Assembly: GCA_965153355.1 (NCBI GenBank) | Contig: OZ231128.1 | Location: 51,026,001-51,090,000, forward strand | DNA from: Flaccisagitta enflata | Taxonomy: Eukaryota; Chaetognatha; Sagittoidea; Aphragmophora | DNA: 64,000 bases | Direction: 5' to 3' | Shown here: positions 32,794 through 42,619 of the stretch, one piece after another | Numbering within the stretch: the stretch's first letter is position 1 | Layout of the letters: the number at the start of each line of letters is the position of its first letter | Program-made: the position numbers and the translations under genes | Notes under the pieces: model-generated | What the model was told of the DNA's origin: nothing | Database searches by the model: none | The model's input: the letters and a program-made list of their open reading frames with translations, nothing else

Positions 32794-33466
32794 TGATCAT
32801 ATATCAGGATCAACACGCCTATCCCAGCAACCAACAACGCTGCAACAACAACATCAGTCTCTCGCACCATCCTCCTCCTCCATGTTTCAAAACAATTCCC
32901 GTTTTGAATACACGGATTTGGTTCAGCGGAAAGACCCTCGAACCGAATCCAAATTTTCACAATCGGAGCGACGGAAAAAATCATCATCAACGAGTAACAA
33001 CGTTAGTAACAATACCAACAAATCAAATCGCGTTGGCGGAATTGAATCAACGTCCTCGTCGCGTCGGTTGAGGCACGTCTCCTCTTCCATCGAGGACGTG
33101 ACGCTTCTCGGGACTTCGCCCATCTTTTTCCCACGTGGCAATAATCAGGACGGCGTCGGTTGGAACGGAGAAGACGGCAGAGGGAGTTGCGCGTCTCCTC
33201 GCAAACAAATCGTCATTCAGTTGCCCAAAGGACAAATGAGCAACAGTCTCGACGGCAACGCGCTTTCTGTCGGTGGTGTTGGTGGCGGTGGTAGGGGTGG
33301 TGTCGGTAGTGGTGGTGGTGGTGATGGCGGTGGTGATGGCGGTGCTAGTGGTGGCCTCGGTGATGTTCATAACGCGGGGGGAGGTGGTGAACGAGGAGGA
33401 CTAAATCCTCATTACTCAATCAATGGCACCAAAAAAGAAGTAATCGCGTCCATATCACTTTCGTGA
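23870..33466 (+). CDS. two-exon C-terminal part of a Gln/Ser/Gly-rich protein
   Basis: Exon 23,870-24,167 follows acceptor TTTTTGTTGAACAG and ends at donor AATG|GTAAAT (phase 1). Exon 32,808-33,466 follows acceptor CATATATCAG and ends at TGA. G|GA joins the two in frame. The first exon is Gln-rich (QQQEQQQQ). The second has Gln, Ser/Asn and basic stretches (SERRKKSSSTS), IVIQLPKG and a Gly-rich run (33,270-33,390). No folded domain is recognisable; it looks disordered. The 8.6-kb intron contains minus-strand genes. The (CT)n tract at 32,738-32,790 acts as the polypyrimidine tract of the last exon. The exons at 7995-8815 may belong to the same gene, but the phase does not link directly. The function is unknown. 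Confidence 0.6.
24385..24590. repeat. GAAA-rich microsatellite
   Basis: Irregular GAAA/GGAAA units over about 200 bp, inside the 8.6-kb intron. Confidence 0.85.
24772..24892. mobile_element. small foldback element
   Basis: ATTACTCATGACCGCCACCC at 24,775 is mirrored by GGGTGGCGGTCATGAGTAAA near 24,871. This gives about 20-bp inverted ends around an 80-bp spacer. Confidence 0.65.
25114..25569 (-). CDS. terminal exon of a cysteine-rich secreted or extracellular protein
   Basis: The acceptor GACCCTCCAG precedes 25,569 and the frame runs 151 codons to a stop. It has more than twenty cysteines in short CxxC and CxC groups (for example CACEPKICPKPKNCHPC and VPCGPCEQL). It resembles chains of small disulphide modules, but I cannot name the domain. 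There is no signal peptide in this exon, so at least one upstream exon is missing. It could be the 3' end of the neighbouring SRCR gene by alternative splicing, or a separate gene. Confidence 0.5.
   Translation of the reverse strand, partial: VAALLWTSPDQFVIVDDRHVVNGISVNKKSVVCKVNGNFYPLRCGPLGIPECEVCEEVAYVRNEYWEVVCACEPKICPKPKNCHPCVQKRAVEDACGCETNICDFHKSCDEYLYVPCGPCEQLTLEEFGKPDCPCVRGVCKPLRYCDNFDG
25609..25838. mobile_element. foldback (MITE-like) element, ~230 bp
   Basis: Inner inverted ends AAACCCGCACGGCAACAC and GTGTTGCCGTGCGGGTTT are a perfect 18-bp pair. Outer matches continue: GATCGGTAT with ATACCGACC, and AACTAACCATACACTC with ATGTATGGTTAGAT. It sits between the cysteine-rich exon and the SRCR gene. 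Confidence 0.8.
25882..27440 (-). CDS. SRCR-domain membrane-anchored protein, two exons
   Basis: Exon A (start uncertain, about 27,440, to 26,850) encodes an acidic, charged N-terminal region. Next is one hydrophobic helix (FFLAKISFLLLLGGLMTISF) and the start of a scavenger-receptor cysteine-rich domain (GSICVEN... VVARQLRVGGAIGDN). The donor AAAGG|GTGAAG is phase 0. Exon B (26,382-25,882), after acceptor TCTCCTTACAG, continues in phase with CHGREKNLMECDQFG and further cysteines, ending at TAG. One helix with the SRCR domain behind it suggests a type II surface protein. No ATG precedes the helix in this frame; the open frame overlaps the last codons of the XK-related gene in another frame. 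The N-terminus may therefore come from an upstream exon or be fused to that gene. The intron holds a type D repeat and TTG/TTTTTC microsatellites. Confidence 0.55.
26466..26564 (+). repeat. hairpin-key repeat, type D
   Basis: AGGTGCGACAAAGCACCT at the start; GTCGCACCTTATTGGCC near the end, then TTGGCCTTG. The key pair is perfect. It lies in the SRCR gene intron. Confidence 0.8.
26598..26823. repeat. (TTG)n and (TTTTTC)n microsatellites
   Basis: TTG units at about 26,620-26,648, then TTTTTC units at 26,690-26,800 and TTC units. They are in the SRCR gene intron on the antisense strand. Confidence 0.9.
27398..31308 (-). CDS. XK-related (XKR-type) multipass membrane protein, five exons
   Basis: Exons, in order: 31,308-31,191; 29,925 to about 29,676-29,689; about 29,238-28,979; 28,248-28,066; 27,775-27,398 (TAA). 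The start is the ATG of MWLTLITNLLG, close to the XKR signature (YFWDIGVDILVGKE). Exon 2 has two hydrophobic helices and LLLGPTMIHIY. Exon 3 has ALLFASRAKLGEIFFESIPQ, matching the family pattern RLFE-x-FLE-x-xPQ. Exons 4 and 5 add helices including FCGGVSRFAFAFF and a predicted C-terminal helix pair. Junctions 1/2 (phase 1), 3/4 and 4/5 (phase 0) agree. For 2/3 no good GT donor in the matching phase was found. The family includes caspase-activated phospholipid scramblases and the XK protein; I see no clear caspase site. Expected at the plasma membrane. Confidence 0.7.
28425..28680. mobile_element. foldback (MITE-like) element in XKR intron
   Basis: Left TAGCTCATAAATATACGGAC and right GTCCGTATATTTATGAGCTA are a perfect 20-bp pair. 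The inverted match extends for about 90 bp, including AACTTTGGAAAGCTGCTGCG against CGCAGAACCTTTGTAAAGT. Confidence 0.8.
29348..29555 (+). repeat. hairpin-key repeat, type B (heavily diverged)
   Basis: AGTCGTGTGTTGG at the start, CACTGCTCCTGCCC inside, and CTCGCGACTAGGGAG...GTGTATCCGGCTTCG at the end. It lies in XKR intron 2. Confidence 0.5.
30073..31005. mobile_element. ~930-bp element with inverted ends in XKR intron 1
   Basis: CATTGTGCGCTAGGTGGCTC near 30,083 is mirrored by GAGCCATCTAGCGCAATCC near 30,999. Between them is AT-rich non-coding sequence. GCATAGGTGGCTCATTGTG near 30,582 repeats part of the end, suggesting a composite or nested copy. Confidence 0.6.
31520..31657 (+). repeat. hairpin-key repeat, type D
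   Basis: AGGTGCGACAAAGCACCT at the start, a (GCGTC)3 stretch, and GTCGCACCTTATTGGCC with TTGGCCTTG at the end. The key pair is perfect. Confidence 0.8.
31660..32240. other. no gene; short local duplication
   Basis: TTAATTCTATGGTTAGACAA-type units occur three times in tandem near 31,835-31,890. No coding exon supported. Confidence 0.5.
32241..32465 (+). repeat. hairpin-key repeat, type E
   Basis: Starts AAATGCGTCCACGCATCTCT then ATAAGAGGCTTTGTCGG. It ends GAGGACGCATC followed by GTACCCCCGGGGTACTTG. The usual GGCC...GGCC terminal hairpin is replaced here by a different palindrome, GTACCCCCGGGGTAC. Confidence 0.65.
32738..32790. repeat. (CT)n microsatellite at an exon acceptor
   Basis: About 52 bp of CT ending 17 bp before the acceptor of exon 32,808. 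Confidence 0.95.
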
Positions 33467-33523
33467 ACGAATTTCGATCTGTCCAAAACGAACGGTTGTG
33501 CGAATCTTTCAATTTTGATAAGA

Positions 33524-33610
<87 letters not shown>
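33524..33610. repeat. (GA)n microsatellite in presumed 3' UTR
   Basis: About 85 bp of GA starting some 60 bp after the stop codon at 33,466. It is complementary to the CT tract upstream of the same exon. Confidence 0.95.
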
Positions 33611-33613
<3 letters not shown>

Positions 33614-33614
33614 G

Positions 33615-34140
33615 GAACAACGGTAAAACCAAAATTTATCATTTTGACCACTACCGACTCGTTCTGGGTAGAACTGACCAGTGATCAAAGGGGTCGTGTC
33701 ATGATAAGTGATATCTACTCGTTTTCTGTAGCACCAGTCAACATTGTGCAATGTTTTTGTCTGTTTGCAAACTGCTCAAAATATCGTTGATTTTCAGGCG
33801 TTTTCCACGCATCCAATGTTTTACTGTAGCAACAGAGGAAGGAAATATATGTTGTCTGTTCCATTCAAGATTTCAAAGTAACCTTAGATTGACATTGTCA
33901 ATTTAATCAAAAAATCACTTCTATGGAACTCACGCTGATGAAGGCGCTTTAAATAAAATCTTTCAAAGGCTACGGAAAAAGTGACAACTTTGTGGATACA
34001 CGTAATACCTTTCATTTAAATGTCTTTTGAAAAAAATTAGCTGGAAATGGACTATTTTTCGAGCCTTGAGCTTGCTCATTGTTAAGGATCGGGTACTCGT
34101 CACTACTCGGTTACCCCAGTTGCGCATAGGTGGGCCCTGG
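33615..34140. other. 3' flank, no gene seen
   Basis: Probably 3' UTR and flank of the plus-strand gene. AAATAAA near 33,950 may serve as poly(A) signal. No other exon supported. Confidence 0.4.
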
Positions 34141-34485
34141 ACAGGGGTAAAAAGGCAAATAGCAGCCAAAAGGCCGTGTATGGTCAGTGGTACGCAAGCC
34201 CTTCTTAAGTAGTGTGTGATCAAAGTTGAGGGGGGGGGGGCAAGTCTTGTAGAATAGGGGGAATCTGTTCATCCATCCGTCCATCTGTCCATCCATCCAT
34301 CCACCCAGGATACCAAAATGCCATTGAATAACATGGAAAATTGACTAAAAAATGAAAAATGCAAAAATTCAAATTGAATAATGTAGAAAATTGTCAAAGA
34401 AATTTTGCAAAACACTTATTATGTAACAGGAAAAATAGACAAAAATTGAAAAAATGCTAAACATGGAGAATTGGCACCAAAAAGG
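34140..34485 (-). repeat. type C repeat (diverged)
   Basis: GGGGTAAAAAGGCAAATAGC and AGGCCGTGTATGGTCAGTGG are followed by GTAGAATAGGGGGAATCTG and an ATCC/GTCC tract. The downstream text of CCATTGAATAACATGGAAAA units also occurs near 9655 and 55,600-55,740, so it belongs to the same repeat family. Confidence 0.55.
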
Positions 34486-34508
34486 GAGGTGTGGCGGAGG
34501 GGGGGTTG

Positions 34509-34708
34509 GGGAGGCGTGGTGGGGGGGTGAGGGGGCGTGGGGGGTGGGGGTAGGGAGGTGGGGAGGCGGGGGGGAGGGGGTGAGGAGGCAGGGGGAGGGG
34601 GTGGGGAGGCGGGGGGAGGGGATGGGGAGGCGGGGGGGAGGGGGGGAGGGGAACAGGGGGTGGGGAGGCGGGGGAGGGGGGGAGGCTGGGGGAGGGGAGG
34701 AGGGAGGA
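34509..34708. repeat. G-rich tract (GGGGAGGNGG units), left arm
   Basis: Many runs of three or more G in about 200 bp, such as GAGGCGGGGGGAGGGG. It has strong G-quadruplex potential on the plus strand. The mirror copy is at 53,226-53,470. Confidence 0.9.
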
Positions 34709-34973
34709 ATCAGTTTATATTTTCCTCTTTATCTCAGTATCTTTATATCTTCATACCATTATATCTTAATATCTTAAATTCTTAATACTTTAATAATTTA
34801 TATCTTAATATCCTACATCTAAAGAGGACGCATCTATTGGACATCTCTTGGCCTTGTTTTATCGCTCAAGGATGTAAAAACTTGACTCAGTTTTCTCACT
34901 TTCTCTCGTCCAACAAGTCTCAAGAGAAGCGGGCCGAGGACAAGATGGAAATAATAATGAGGCTAGTGGCGAT

Positions 34974-34974
<1 letters not shown>

Positions 34975-35055
<81 letters not shown>
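34975..35055. repeat. (GA)n microsatellite
   Basis: About 80 bp of GA. The partner in the right arm is (CT)n at 52,888-52,965. Confidence 0.95.
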
Positions 35056-35058
<3 letters not shown>

Positions 35059-35274
35059 ATTTGTGACATTTAAAACATTTATTGTCCAAGTTGCAATAAA
35101 TACAATCGTACAATGAGTAAACAAAGTACTCGGACCAAACTCAATAAATAAATAGTTATGAATTAGTTTTCAGTTATGTACACTTTGTGCAGTACATCAG
35201 AGATTAAGTATTGATATGAAAACCAGCCATTAGTAGGATTTTCCCATTCGATCCCATCATGTAGGTGACGCAAA

Positions 35275-35638
35275 TTAACTTTTAACACTGCATCGCATCG
35301 CATTTTCCCATGTTCCAGATTCCATACAGAGCCATATCAGCTGGTAACAGCAGCGACTGCTTTGTAATTCATAACGACAGGATTTGCCAAGTTCTATGGC
35401 TGGTCGAGTCTTGACCACCACACACTGTCTTACCCACATAGGAAACGCTGAGGGCCAACATCCCTCCTGTGCATTTTCTATGAAATATATGGGGAAGGGG
35501 CCGTTGGCGGCCAGGTGCATAAACTCTCTTAAGCACCCTTTCCTTTTTCTTAAGAAATCGCCTTTCCTTTTTCTTAAGAAATCGTGTAACGGGATCGTTT
35601 AAGCGTCTTTTTTTCGTATCGCCATTTTCTATTGCCAT
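35275..35638 (-). pseudogene. decayed small ORF, left-arm copy
   Basis: Starts ATGGCAATAGAAAATGG (MAIENGDTKKRRLNDPVTRF). A 24-bp segment (starting CGATTTCTTAAGAAAAAG) is duplicated in tandem and the frame then drifts. The homologous 3' end (MRCSVKS then stop) is reached in another frame. The protein is unrecognised, basic at the start. See the right-arm copy at 52,390. Confidence 0.5.
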
Positions 35639-35724
35639 TTCAGCCGAACGCTTAATTTAGTCAGTGAATCTTTGCACAAATTTCACAACGAAAGTTCCTG
35701 CAAGGGGGTCGCGTCATAATGCCG

Positions 35725-35850
35725 GTGTAGTAGTGAGCCTGAGACAAACAGAGTGTGCTTGAGACAGACTTAGTGTGCCTGAGACAAACGAAGTGTGTCT
35801 GAAACTAACCGAGTGTGCCTGAGACAAACCAAGTGAGCCTTAGAGAAAGC
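35725..35850. repeat. ~24-bp minisatellite (GTGTGCCTGAGACAAACGA-like), left arm
   Basis: Five or six units of gtgtgcctgagacaaaccga. The right-arm partner is at 52,175-52,300. Confidence 0.75.
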
Positions 35851-36195
35851 AAACTGGGACAACTTGGGACAAACCATGCGCGCTTGGACGGAACCAAGCG
35901 TTTGACACAAACCCGAGTGTCTAACGGAGTATTACATGAGATAAATGTACATCTGACTAACTCATAATTTCTTTTGGACAACACGAGCGCTTGTTTAACA
36001 GGTTCCGAGCTGGCACTAACTCAACCTATTTTACCAATAAAGGCGGCTATCGCCAACCGGAAAAAAGTTGTAAATAGTAGTTTTTTTAAGTTTATGTTTT
36101 TCTGTGTGTGCATTTTATACTGTTTTATTGATTATTTATTTGTTTTTGTTTTTTTATGTATCTCTTTTTCCCCTCTGTCTTCCTCTCTGTGTGTT

Positions 36196-36243
<48 letters not shown>

Positions 36244-36356
36244 TGTGTGTGTGTGTGTGTGTGTCTGTGTGTGTGTGTGTCTGTCTCTCTCTCTCTCTCG
36301 CCTCTCTCTCTCTTCTCTCTCTCTGTGCCCTCTCTCTCTCTGTGTCTCTCTCTCTG

Positions 36357-36422
<66 letters not shown>

Positions 36423-36486
36423 TTTTTCTCTCTCTCTTCTCTCCTTCGTCTTTCTCTTGTTCTTCCAGCCTCTTTCTGTCTGTTCA

Positions 36487-36530
<44 letters not shown>
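36196..36530. repeat. (GT)n-(CT)n compound microsatellite, left arm
   Basis: GT units at 36,196-36,283 with interruptions, then CT tracts at 36,284-36,420 and 36,495-36,530. The right-arm partner (51,415-51,842) is longer and purer. Confidence 0.95.
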
Positions 36531-36532
<2 letters not shown>

Positions 36533-36829
36533 CTTCTCATTCATTTGTGTAACATGCTGTCTCTGAATTAGAATAAATGTTGTCTTGACAGAATAAATGC
36601 TGTCTCTCTAAATTGAAATGTAAATAGTCATCGCATTGCCTAAATGTGAAAAATACAAAGATTTGAACAGGCAATGTACCATTGACATACAGTCTTCCAG
36701 CTGATGCCATTGAAAGAAATAGCTGGATTCTACGGCCAGGGTGGAGTCGTGTGCTCACGACTGATGGTTACGGACGACGGATCACGGACACAAAGCCTTC
36801 ATGTGGAGCTATGGCACCCAGCAATTAAA

Positions 36830-37450
36830 TGAATTTTCTTAATCTGCAATATCAAAAAATTTGTAATGTTCAAACTAATGAAAAACTTATTTATCTTCTT
36901 ACGTTTCTAAAGGAAATTATGGATCATCCTTTTTTCAATAAAATAAAGAATACACTGAAACCAGGAGAGGGGAGTGTTCATGGAGACGAGGACTATTTTT
37001 ATTACTGTACAGTTTACATGCCTCATCACTGATAAAACAACATTTAATATCCAGCTTTTAATCCCAAATTTTTCACAGGCTTTAGTAATTCTTACTCAGA
37101 TTTCACAACGCCTGATACCCAAAGTCATTTTTCCTAGCCTTGTTTTTTTTCACCACTAAATAAATTGTTAATTCGAATTGACAATGAAAAATAAAATTCC
37201 GAGGAGGAAGGGATACAGGTCGCATTGCAGATCTCGAAATTCTGAATTGCTACGATATTTCAGTTACCGTGCATGACTTGTTTTGCCGACATATAGCTGC
37301 GTGTTGCTTATTGCCGTTACGCAGGAGACAGGCCAGAGGATAGATATGGTTACGCGAACGACCAGGTTAGCAAAGTCGTGCAAATACCGTGAGTCTGATA
37401 TTGCTCAATACGCACATCTTTCACGATTGAATCTCGAATCTTCACTTATC
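36830..37450. other. no gene seen (left arm)
   Basis: AT-rich. It lacks a clear counterpart in the right arm, where a different segment lies between the minisatellite and the microsatellite. No coding evidence. Confidence 0.4.
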
Positions 37451-37479
37451 CGAGCTCAATGATTTAATCTGTCTGGCAG

Positions 37480-38120
37480 CCATCAATTTATCCAGTTGGT
37501 CACGAACCATCAATGACATGGTTCGGATACGCATCTGCTCGTCAACTGATCTTTGTTCAACAATTTATCCGGTTCGACAAATTAACGCTTGTCGCCAACA
37601 ATTTATCCATGGCTCAATACGATCGCTGCCCAATACATCCTAGCTCCAACACGAACTGCCCACAGCATCCTGCTCATCGTTTCTGGTCCTGGTCTCACAT
37701 CCACGACTCTGGTAACCCGGGCTCAACACTCTGATCTGCTGGCCTCAACAAACTGTCTCTGGCTCAATGACGAAAGGCCCAGTTTGCCAATACGATCTTC
37801 AACGACGACCGGCACACGCCACGATCTGTTCAACGACGCATCCGAGCTCAACGATCGCATCCTGTTCGGCCGCATCTGGTCCGGCTTCAATCACCAGCCC
37901 CAGCTCGTCGATTTGTCCAGCTAACGACGGTTCTGGGTCGCCAATGACTGGTCTGGCTCGTCCGTCGCCAATACCAGCTGCCGGTTCAACACGAACTTGC
38001 GCCAACAATTTGGATCGGTACGCTTATTAACATCTGCCTGACAATGAGCTTCGGCCTTAATTTGGTTTATTCTGGTTTTGATGATCGGCATCTTCGACTG
38101 GCGAGCCCACTGTGGCTCAA
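37480..38120. repeat. decayed minisatellite (GGCTCAACNATCNNATCC-like), left arm
   Basis: Recurring gctcaacgatc / ggcctcaacaa blocks are the mutated complement of the intact array at 49,480-50,365. The chance open frames here (for example 37,589-37,924) come from the repeat and are not genes. Confidence 0.65.
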
Positions 38121-38319
38121 CAGTAAATTTTGTTCAGCATTAAATGAGAATTAGCAATCTTCGTGCAGAAATAACCTGGTTATCGCACAAATCTCAGCTG
38201 ACAAAGGACAAACACGATTTGACATCCATTTCCAAAGAAACATATCTTTACTAGCAGAGGGTCTGCCACTCTGAAATGTGTACCAGTACAGTATATAAGG
38301 TAGTAGCATGATCACACTC

Positions 38320-38322
38320 ATC

Positions 38323-38353
<31 letters not shown>

Positions 38354-38800
38354 CTTCTTTCTTCCTTTCTTTCTTCCCTCCCTCCTTCTTTTCTCTTTCT
38401 CTTCTCTCTTTCTCCTCATTCTCCTCATCTCCTCCTCCTCCTTCTCTTTCTTCCTTCTCTCCTCCCCATCCCTCCCTCTCCTCCTTTTCTTCAAGCCCAT
38501 CTCTTCTTCCTTCCTTCTTCCTTCTTCTTCCTTCTTCCTTCTTCCTCATCTTCCTTGCCCTCCTTCCTCTCTCTCTCTCTCTTTCTTTCTCTCTCTAGCC
38601 CTCTCTCTCTCTCTCTCTCACTTTTCCTCCTTTGTCCCATCTTCCTTTCCTCTTTTCCTCCTTCTTCTTCCTCCTCTTCCTCTTCCTTCCCCTTCCTTCC
38701 TTCCTCTTCATCTTCCTTCTTCCTTTTCTTCTCCTCTTCCTTCCTTCCTTCATGTTTTCCTTTCCTCTCATTCCTTTCCTATTTTCTGCAGCCAACTATT
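38320..38800. repeat. CTT/TTCC/CT-rich microsatellite block, left arm
   Basis: Polypyrimidine tract of CTT, TTCC and CT units. The right-arm partner (48,408-49,200) is GGGA/GA-rich. Confidence 0.9.
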
Positions 38801-39079
38801 TTGCTAGCTGTTAAAATTGAGATACCTGTATATCTGAATGCAGGAATGTGAAGAAAATAGTGATTAAAATTATATAGCGCCCAGTATTGTCCAGTGCCCT
38901 GCTTTTTCCAGAATGCGTAAAGTGCCTCTCTTTTCCGCATTTCACCGTCTCGCCTATTCCAACTTCAAATCATCCCAGTTAAAAGTGAACATTGTTTTTA
39001 ACTGAATCGTAAATGAAAACGCTTTTCGATTTTCCCAATGATAATTTGGAAAAAAGAAATTTGTTTGTAAACAGGTGAA

Positions 39080-39400
39080 TTATCACTCATTTGATTTTTT
39101 CCTATGTTGTTGCACATGTAGCTGCTGCGTTTTTTTTCACTTTTTCTCCATGGCATTCTTCTCTATTAGGTCATTGCTTCATTTCAGTCTTATTTGTTCC
39201 TCTTCTACAGTGTTAGTCTTCTTTTCATGTTCATTGTCTTCATCGTCATTGATCTTCTATTTTGCGTCTTTTCATTGTATTGTTTTTTTTCCAGCCGTTT
39301 GTCTCTCAGCCACCGTCGGCTTCATCGTCGTTTTTCATCAGCATTGTCGTTCTTCGCTATCGTCGTTTTAATTAGCATAATGTCGTCTTTTCAAGTGTTG
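39080..39400. repeat. degenerate TTCATCGTCGTTCTTC-like minisatellite, left arm
   Basis: Imperfect units of tcatcgtcgttcttc and relatives, giving hydrophobic chance frames. The partner is at 47,640-48,000. Confidence 0.55.
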
Positions 39401-40340
39401 GTAATGTCACATGACCACCGGAATATCAAAATACTGATATCATGCAATACCTGCTTTTACTTATATCAAATGACCACCGACATATATCAACCATTACTTC
39501 AGATCTTCAAACGCTGAAGAATGCTGCAGGACAGCTGATAAGGCCACTATATATAAAAGTGTTGTCTTCTGTCGCGGCAACAAAATATGACACAGTCACA
39601 CAGACGACCGATTGAATTAGACAGAAACAGCAGAGTTGTACGCACGCGACAAAAGGGTGAAAGAATGGATCGCGCCAGAGTACGGTAACAAAGCGCCGAC
39701 GGATGAGTAATATAAAATGCTTAGAATTACGCCTGTTGAGGATGAGTCGAGCCGAATGATTCGTGAGTCCGCGATCAAAATCCAGAAATATAAAGGATCA
39801 GCGATTACCTCTTTCACACCATTTATGCAATGCATTGTTCGATATTTTGACTGTGCTTTTTTATCTGTTGAATTTCTGCTGTTTGTTGATTTTGTCACAT
39901 TGACATAGAGGAGATGGCACGAACTACACTAAAACACTTTCTTTTCTGTTTAGTTGTACAAACAATTAGATACGATAAACAAAACCAAATGAAACTAGAG
40001 GCTCACGATTTTGCAGCTGCAGGTAATGAAAGTGTATCTGAGCATTCGCTTTTTATATATCACTGAAGAGGTGATCCATTATTATAAGTATGGAGGGTGT
40101 TCACAATCTTACACAATTTCCGTGCCATACTTCCTTGGCAGTGTTCTGTTGGCACACTCCAGACTACTGTCATTCCCATAACTTTTCTGAAGTCCAAAGA
40201 GGGCCTGGGGCGTTTATTGTTCAGACTGTCCACTTCACAGAGTTCGAAATGCCCCCACGCTTGCGTACTTTGCCAGATGATTTGAATGATTTGCTATTAA
40301 CTGCAGGAAAATATTCATTATTTCCACTCATATCGCTCAG
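39400..40340. other. no gene; short frames without support (left arm)
   Basis: It contains frames that resemble their mirror at 46,490-47,120 (for example around GGTGTTCACAATCTTACACA). The frames are not conserved between the arms, so coding function is unlikely. Confidence 0.4.
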
Positions 40341-40344
40341 CGAC

Positions 40345-40925
40345 GTCATTGACTGAATGATCGTCACCAACCCTCAGCGGTTTCATGATCTTCGATGGTG
40401 ATAGATTTTCATTTCCAGAAAATGAAATTTGCTTGGGGCGTTTTCAAGAAAAATAGCATACTTTGTTTTATTATACTTAGATAAATTTTTTTATATTTTG
40501 ACTGCAGATTTGATCTCAGATGATAGTTTCCGGTTTGTTTGATATGTCACACTATATACCTTTGCAAAAGAAATAAAAGCTTAGTTTTGGGCACATTACT
40601 ATATAAAACAAGGTTAAATAGTAAAATTTAACTTTTTATTTATTTTGCAAAAGTATATAGTGTGACATATCAAATGAATAGTGTGACATATCAAATGAAC
40701 CAAAAATTATCATCTGAGATCAAATCTGCAGTCAGAATTATCAAAAAAATTCATCACAAAGAGTTATGGTAAAAAACATAGTAAAATAGTACTATTTTTT
40801 TAGATATCTTAAAAAGCGCCCCAAAACAGATTTCATTTTTCTAGAAATGTAATCTATGCACCATCAGGGTCAGGTAACCACTGCCAGGCGATCACTTCCA
40901 GGTCAACTGGCGTCAAGTCATGATT
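40345..40925. mobile_element. foldback element, left-arm copy
   Basis: The core GACTGCAGATTTGATCTCAG (40,500) is mirrored by CTGAGATCAAATCTGCAGTC (40,716). The inverted match extends outward through AAAATGAAATTTGCTTGGGG / CCCCAAAACAGATTTCATTT, so each side is about 260 bp. TATAGTGTGACATATC occurs next to the centre. Confidence 0.8.
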
Positions 40926-41251
40926 ATGACATTTCATTTTTTGCTTTTTTAGGTGTGTCTGCATTAATCAGCTTATTCGTATATTTTATTTGAATATTAA
41001 TATCCGGATATTTCATTAGGTATGTATGTGTATTTAATGGAAGCTTACACTATATAAATGTCCGTATTTTTTCAGATTTTCTTTAAAGTTAAATGTTTCT
41101 TATTTGGATAATTGTATTAGTTTTATGTAGAATAAATTGTTGCACACATCATATAGTAAATTTTGTAAATTCACTATGACGGCGAGCATCCGATGGCAAG
41201 ATTTAGTGTGTCAACAGGGGTCAAAATAGAAAATTTTATGAGAATGAAAAT

Positions 41252-41740
41252 AAACAAGGCCAACACCTATAAGTCGCGTGCGAGACTAACATAATTACTC
41301 AATTATATTATAGAACTGAAATGACTTCTATTGAAGTTAATTGACTTAAGATGATTGAAAATGACCTAAAATGACTTAGAATGACTAAACTGACTTAAGC
41401 TGACCTAAAATGACTGAAATGACATGAGTGAGTTAAATAACTTAAATTGACTTAAATTGAGTCACAATAACTTTTGATGACTTAAATTGACCAAAAATAA
41501 TTTGAATTGACTTCAACTGATCTAAATTGACTAAAATTGACCTAAAATCTCTAAAAAAACTAAGATTAATAAATAGACACAAACAACTGAAATTGACTTA
41601 AAATGGCCTAAAATGACTTGACTAAAAATGACCTAATTGGCTAAAAATCAGTTAGTAGAAATAAAACGGATAAAAAAAGTAAAATGTGACCGACCAACCA
41701 ACCGACCAAAGCGGAGTGTAGAGTCGCGTGCACCCGACTA
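41252..41740 (-). repeat. hairpin-key repeat, type B with internal TGACTTAAAA-like array, left arm
   Basis: Minus strand: starts AGTCGGGTGCACGCGACT. It ends GCACGCGACTTATAGG...GGCCTTG. The interior (41,310-41,650) is a degenerate ten-base tandem repeat of tgacttaaaa type. Confidence 0.8.
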
Positions 41741-42270
41741 AAAAGAACATAAAAATTATCTTTGAGGTATATAACAGTAAATATTTCATTGCAAAATTTG
41801 CATTCAAATAGGACAAAACAGCAGGTAAAGCTATCAATAACTAAATATTTTCACTTGAAAATATTTAAAATTTAATATTTGTTCACTGATGGCAGGCTTG
41901 TCAAAATTATAACTTTGCATAGAAAATGAAAAAACACAAATGAAGAACATAGTTACCTTCCTGAAATTAAGAGAGGCGGCTATGTTTTTAGAAATGCAAA
42001 ATTTTCTGCATTTGAGAGTCCTAAAATTTTGACAGGCAGCAGTGAGTTGTAATGTAGCATCACCACTACAAATCTCAGCTTGCTCTTCATGTGGAATTGT
42101 TGATTTAAAGGTTTTAAGCTTCAGCATAGTGACAAGACATACAGAATCTGGAGACACTTATCTCATGAAAATATGTTGCACATAATACCAACATATTATA
42201 GAATACCCGATTATTGATATCCAGATTAAAATTCCACAATAGCAGGATGCAGACGCACCCAAAAGAAATA

Positions 42271-42271
<1 letters not shown>

Positions 42272-42351
<80 letters not shown>
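42272..42351. repeat. (GA)n microsatellite
   Basis: 80 bp of GA. The right-arm partner is CT at 44,446-44,499. Confidence 0.95.
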
Positions 42352-42354
<3 letters not shown>

Positions 42355-42543
42355 AAATAAATGGAGGGGTTGGTTATAATGAACCTGCTGTTGATAGGAT
42401 GACAAAATAATAGAAGATAAAGCTGATTGAAGATATATGAGCTTTGAGGATTTAAATCAGTTTCACTCCTTTGTTTTGCTGAGGTTATCAATTCAAACAG
42501 GAGCACTGGACCAGATTGTAGTCAGCTGCATCAATTAATTCAG

Positions 42544-42615
<72 letters not shown>
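42544..42615. repeat. (GA)n microsatellite
   Basis: About 70 bp of GA. The right-arm partner is CT at 44,140-44,217. Confidence 0.95.

Positions 42616-42619
<4 letters not shown>

Noticed and set aside
37589-38030. Overlapping open frames around 37,600-38,000
   Set aside because: They come from a decayed minisatellite and are not conserved in the mirror arm.
39617-39898. Frame of 93 codons in the left arm
   Set aside because: No domain, and the mirror sequence near 47,090 carries a stop; coding is unlikely.
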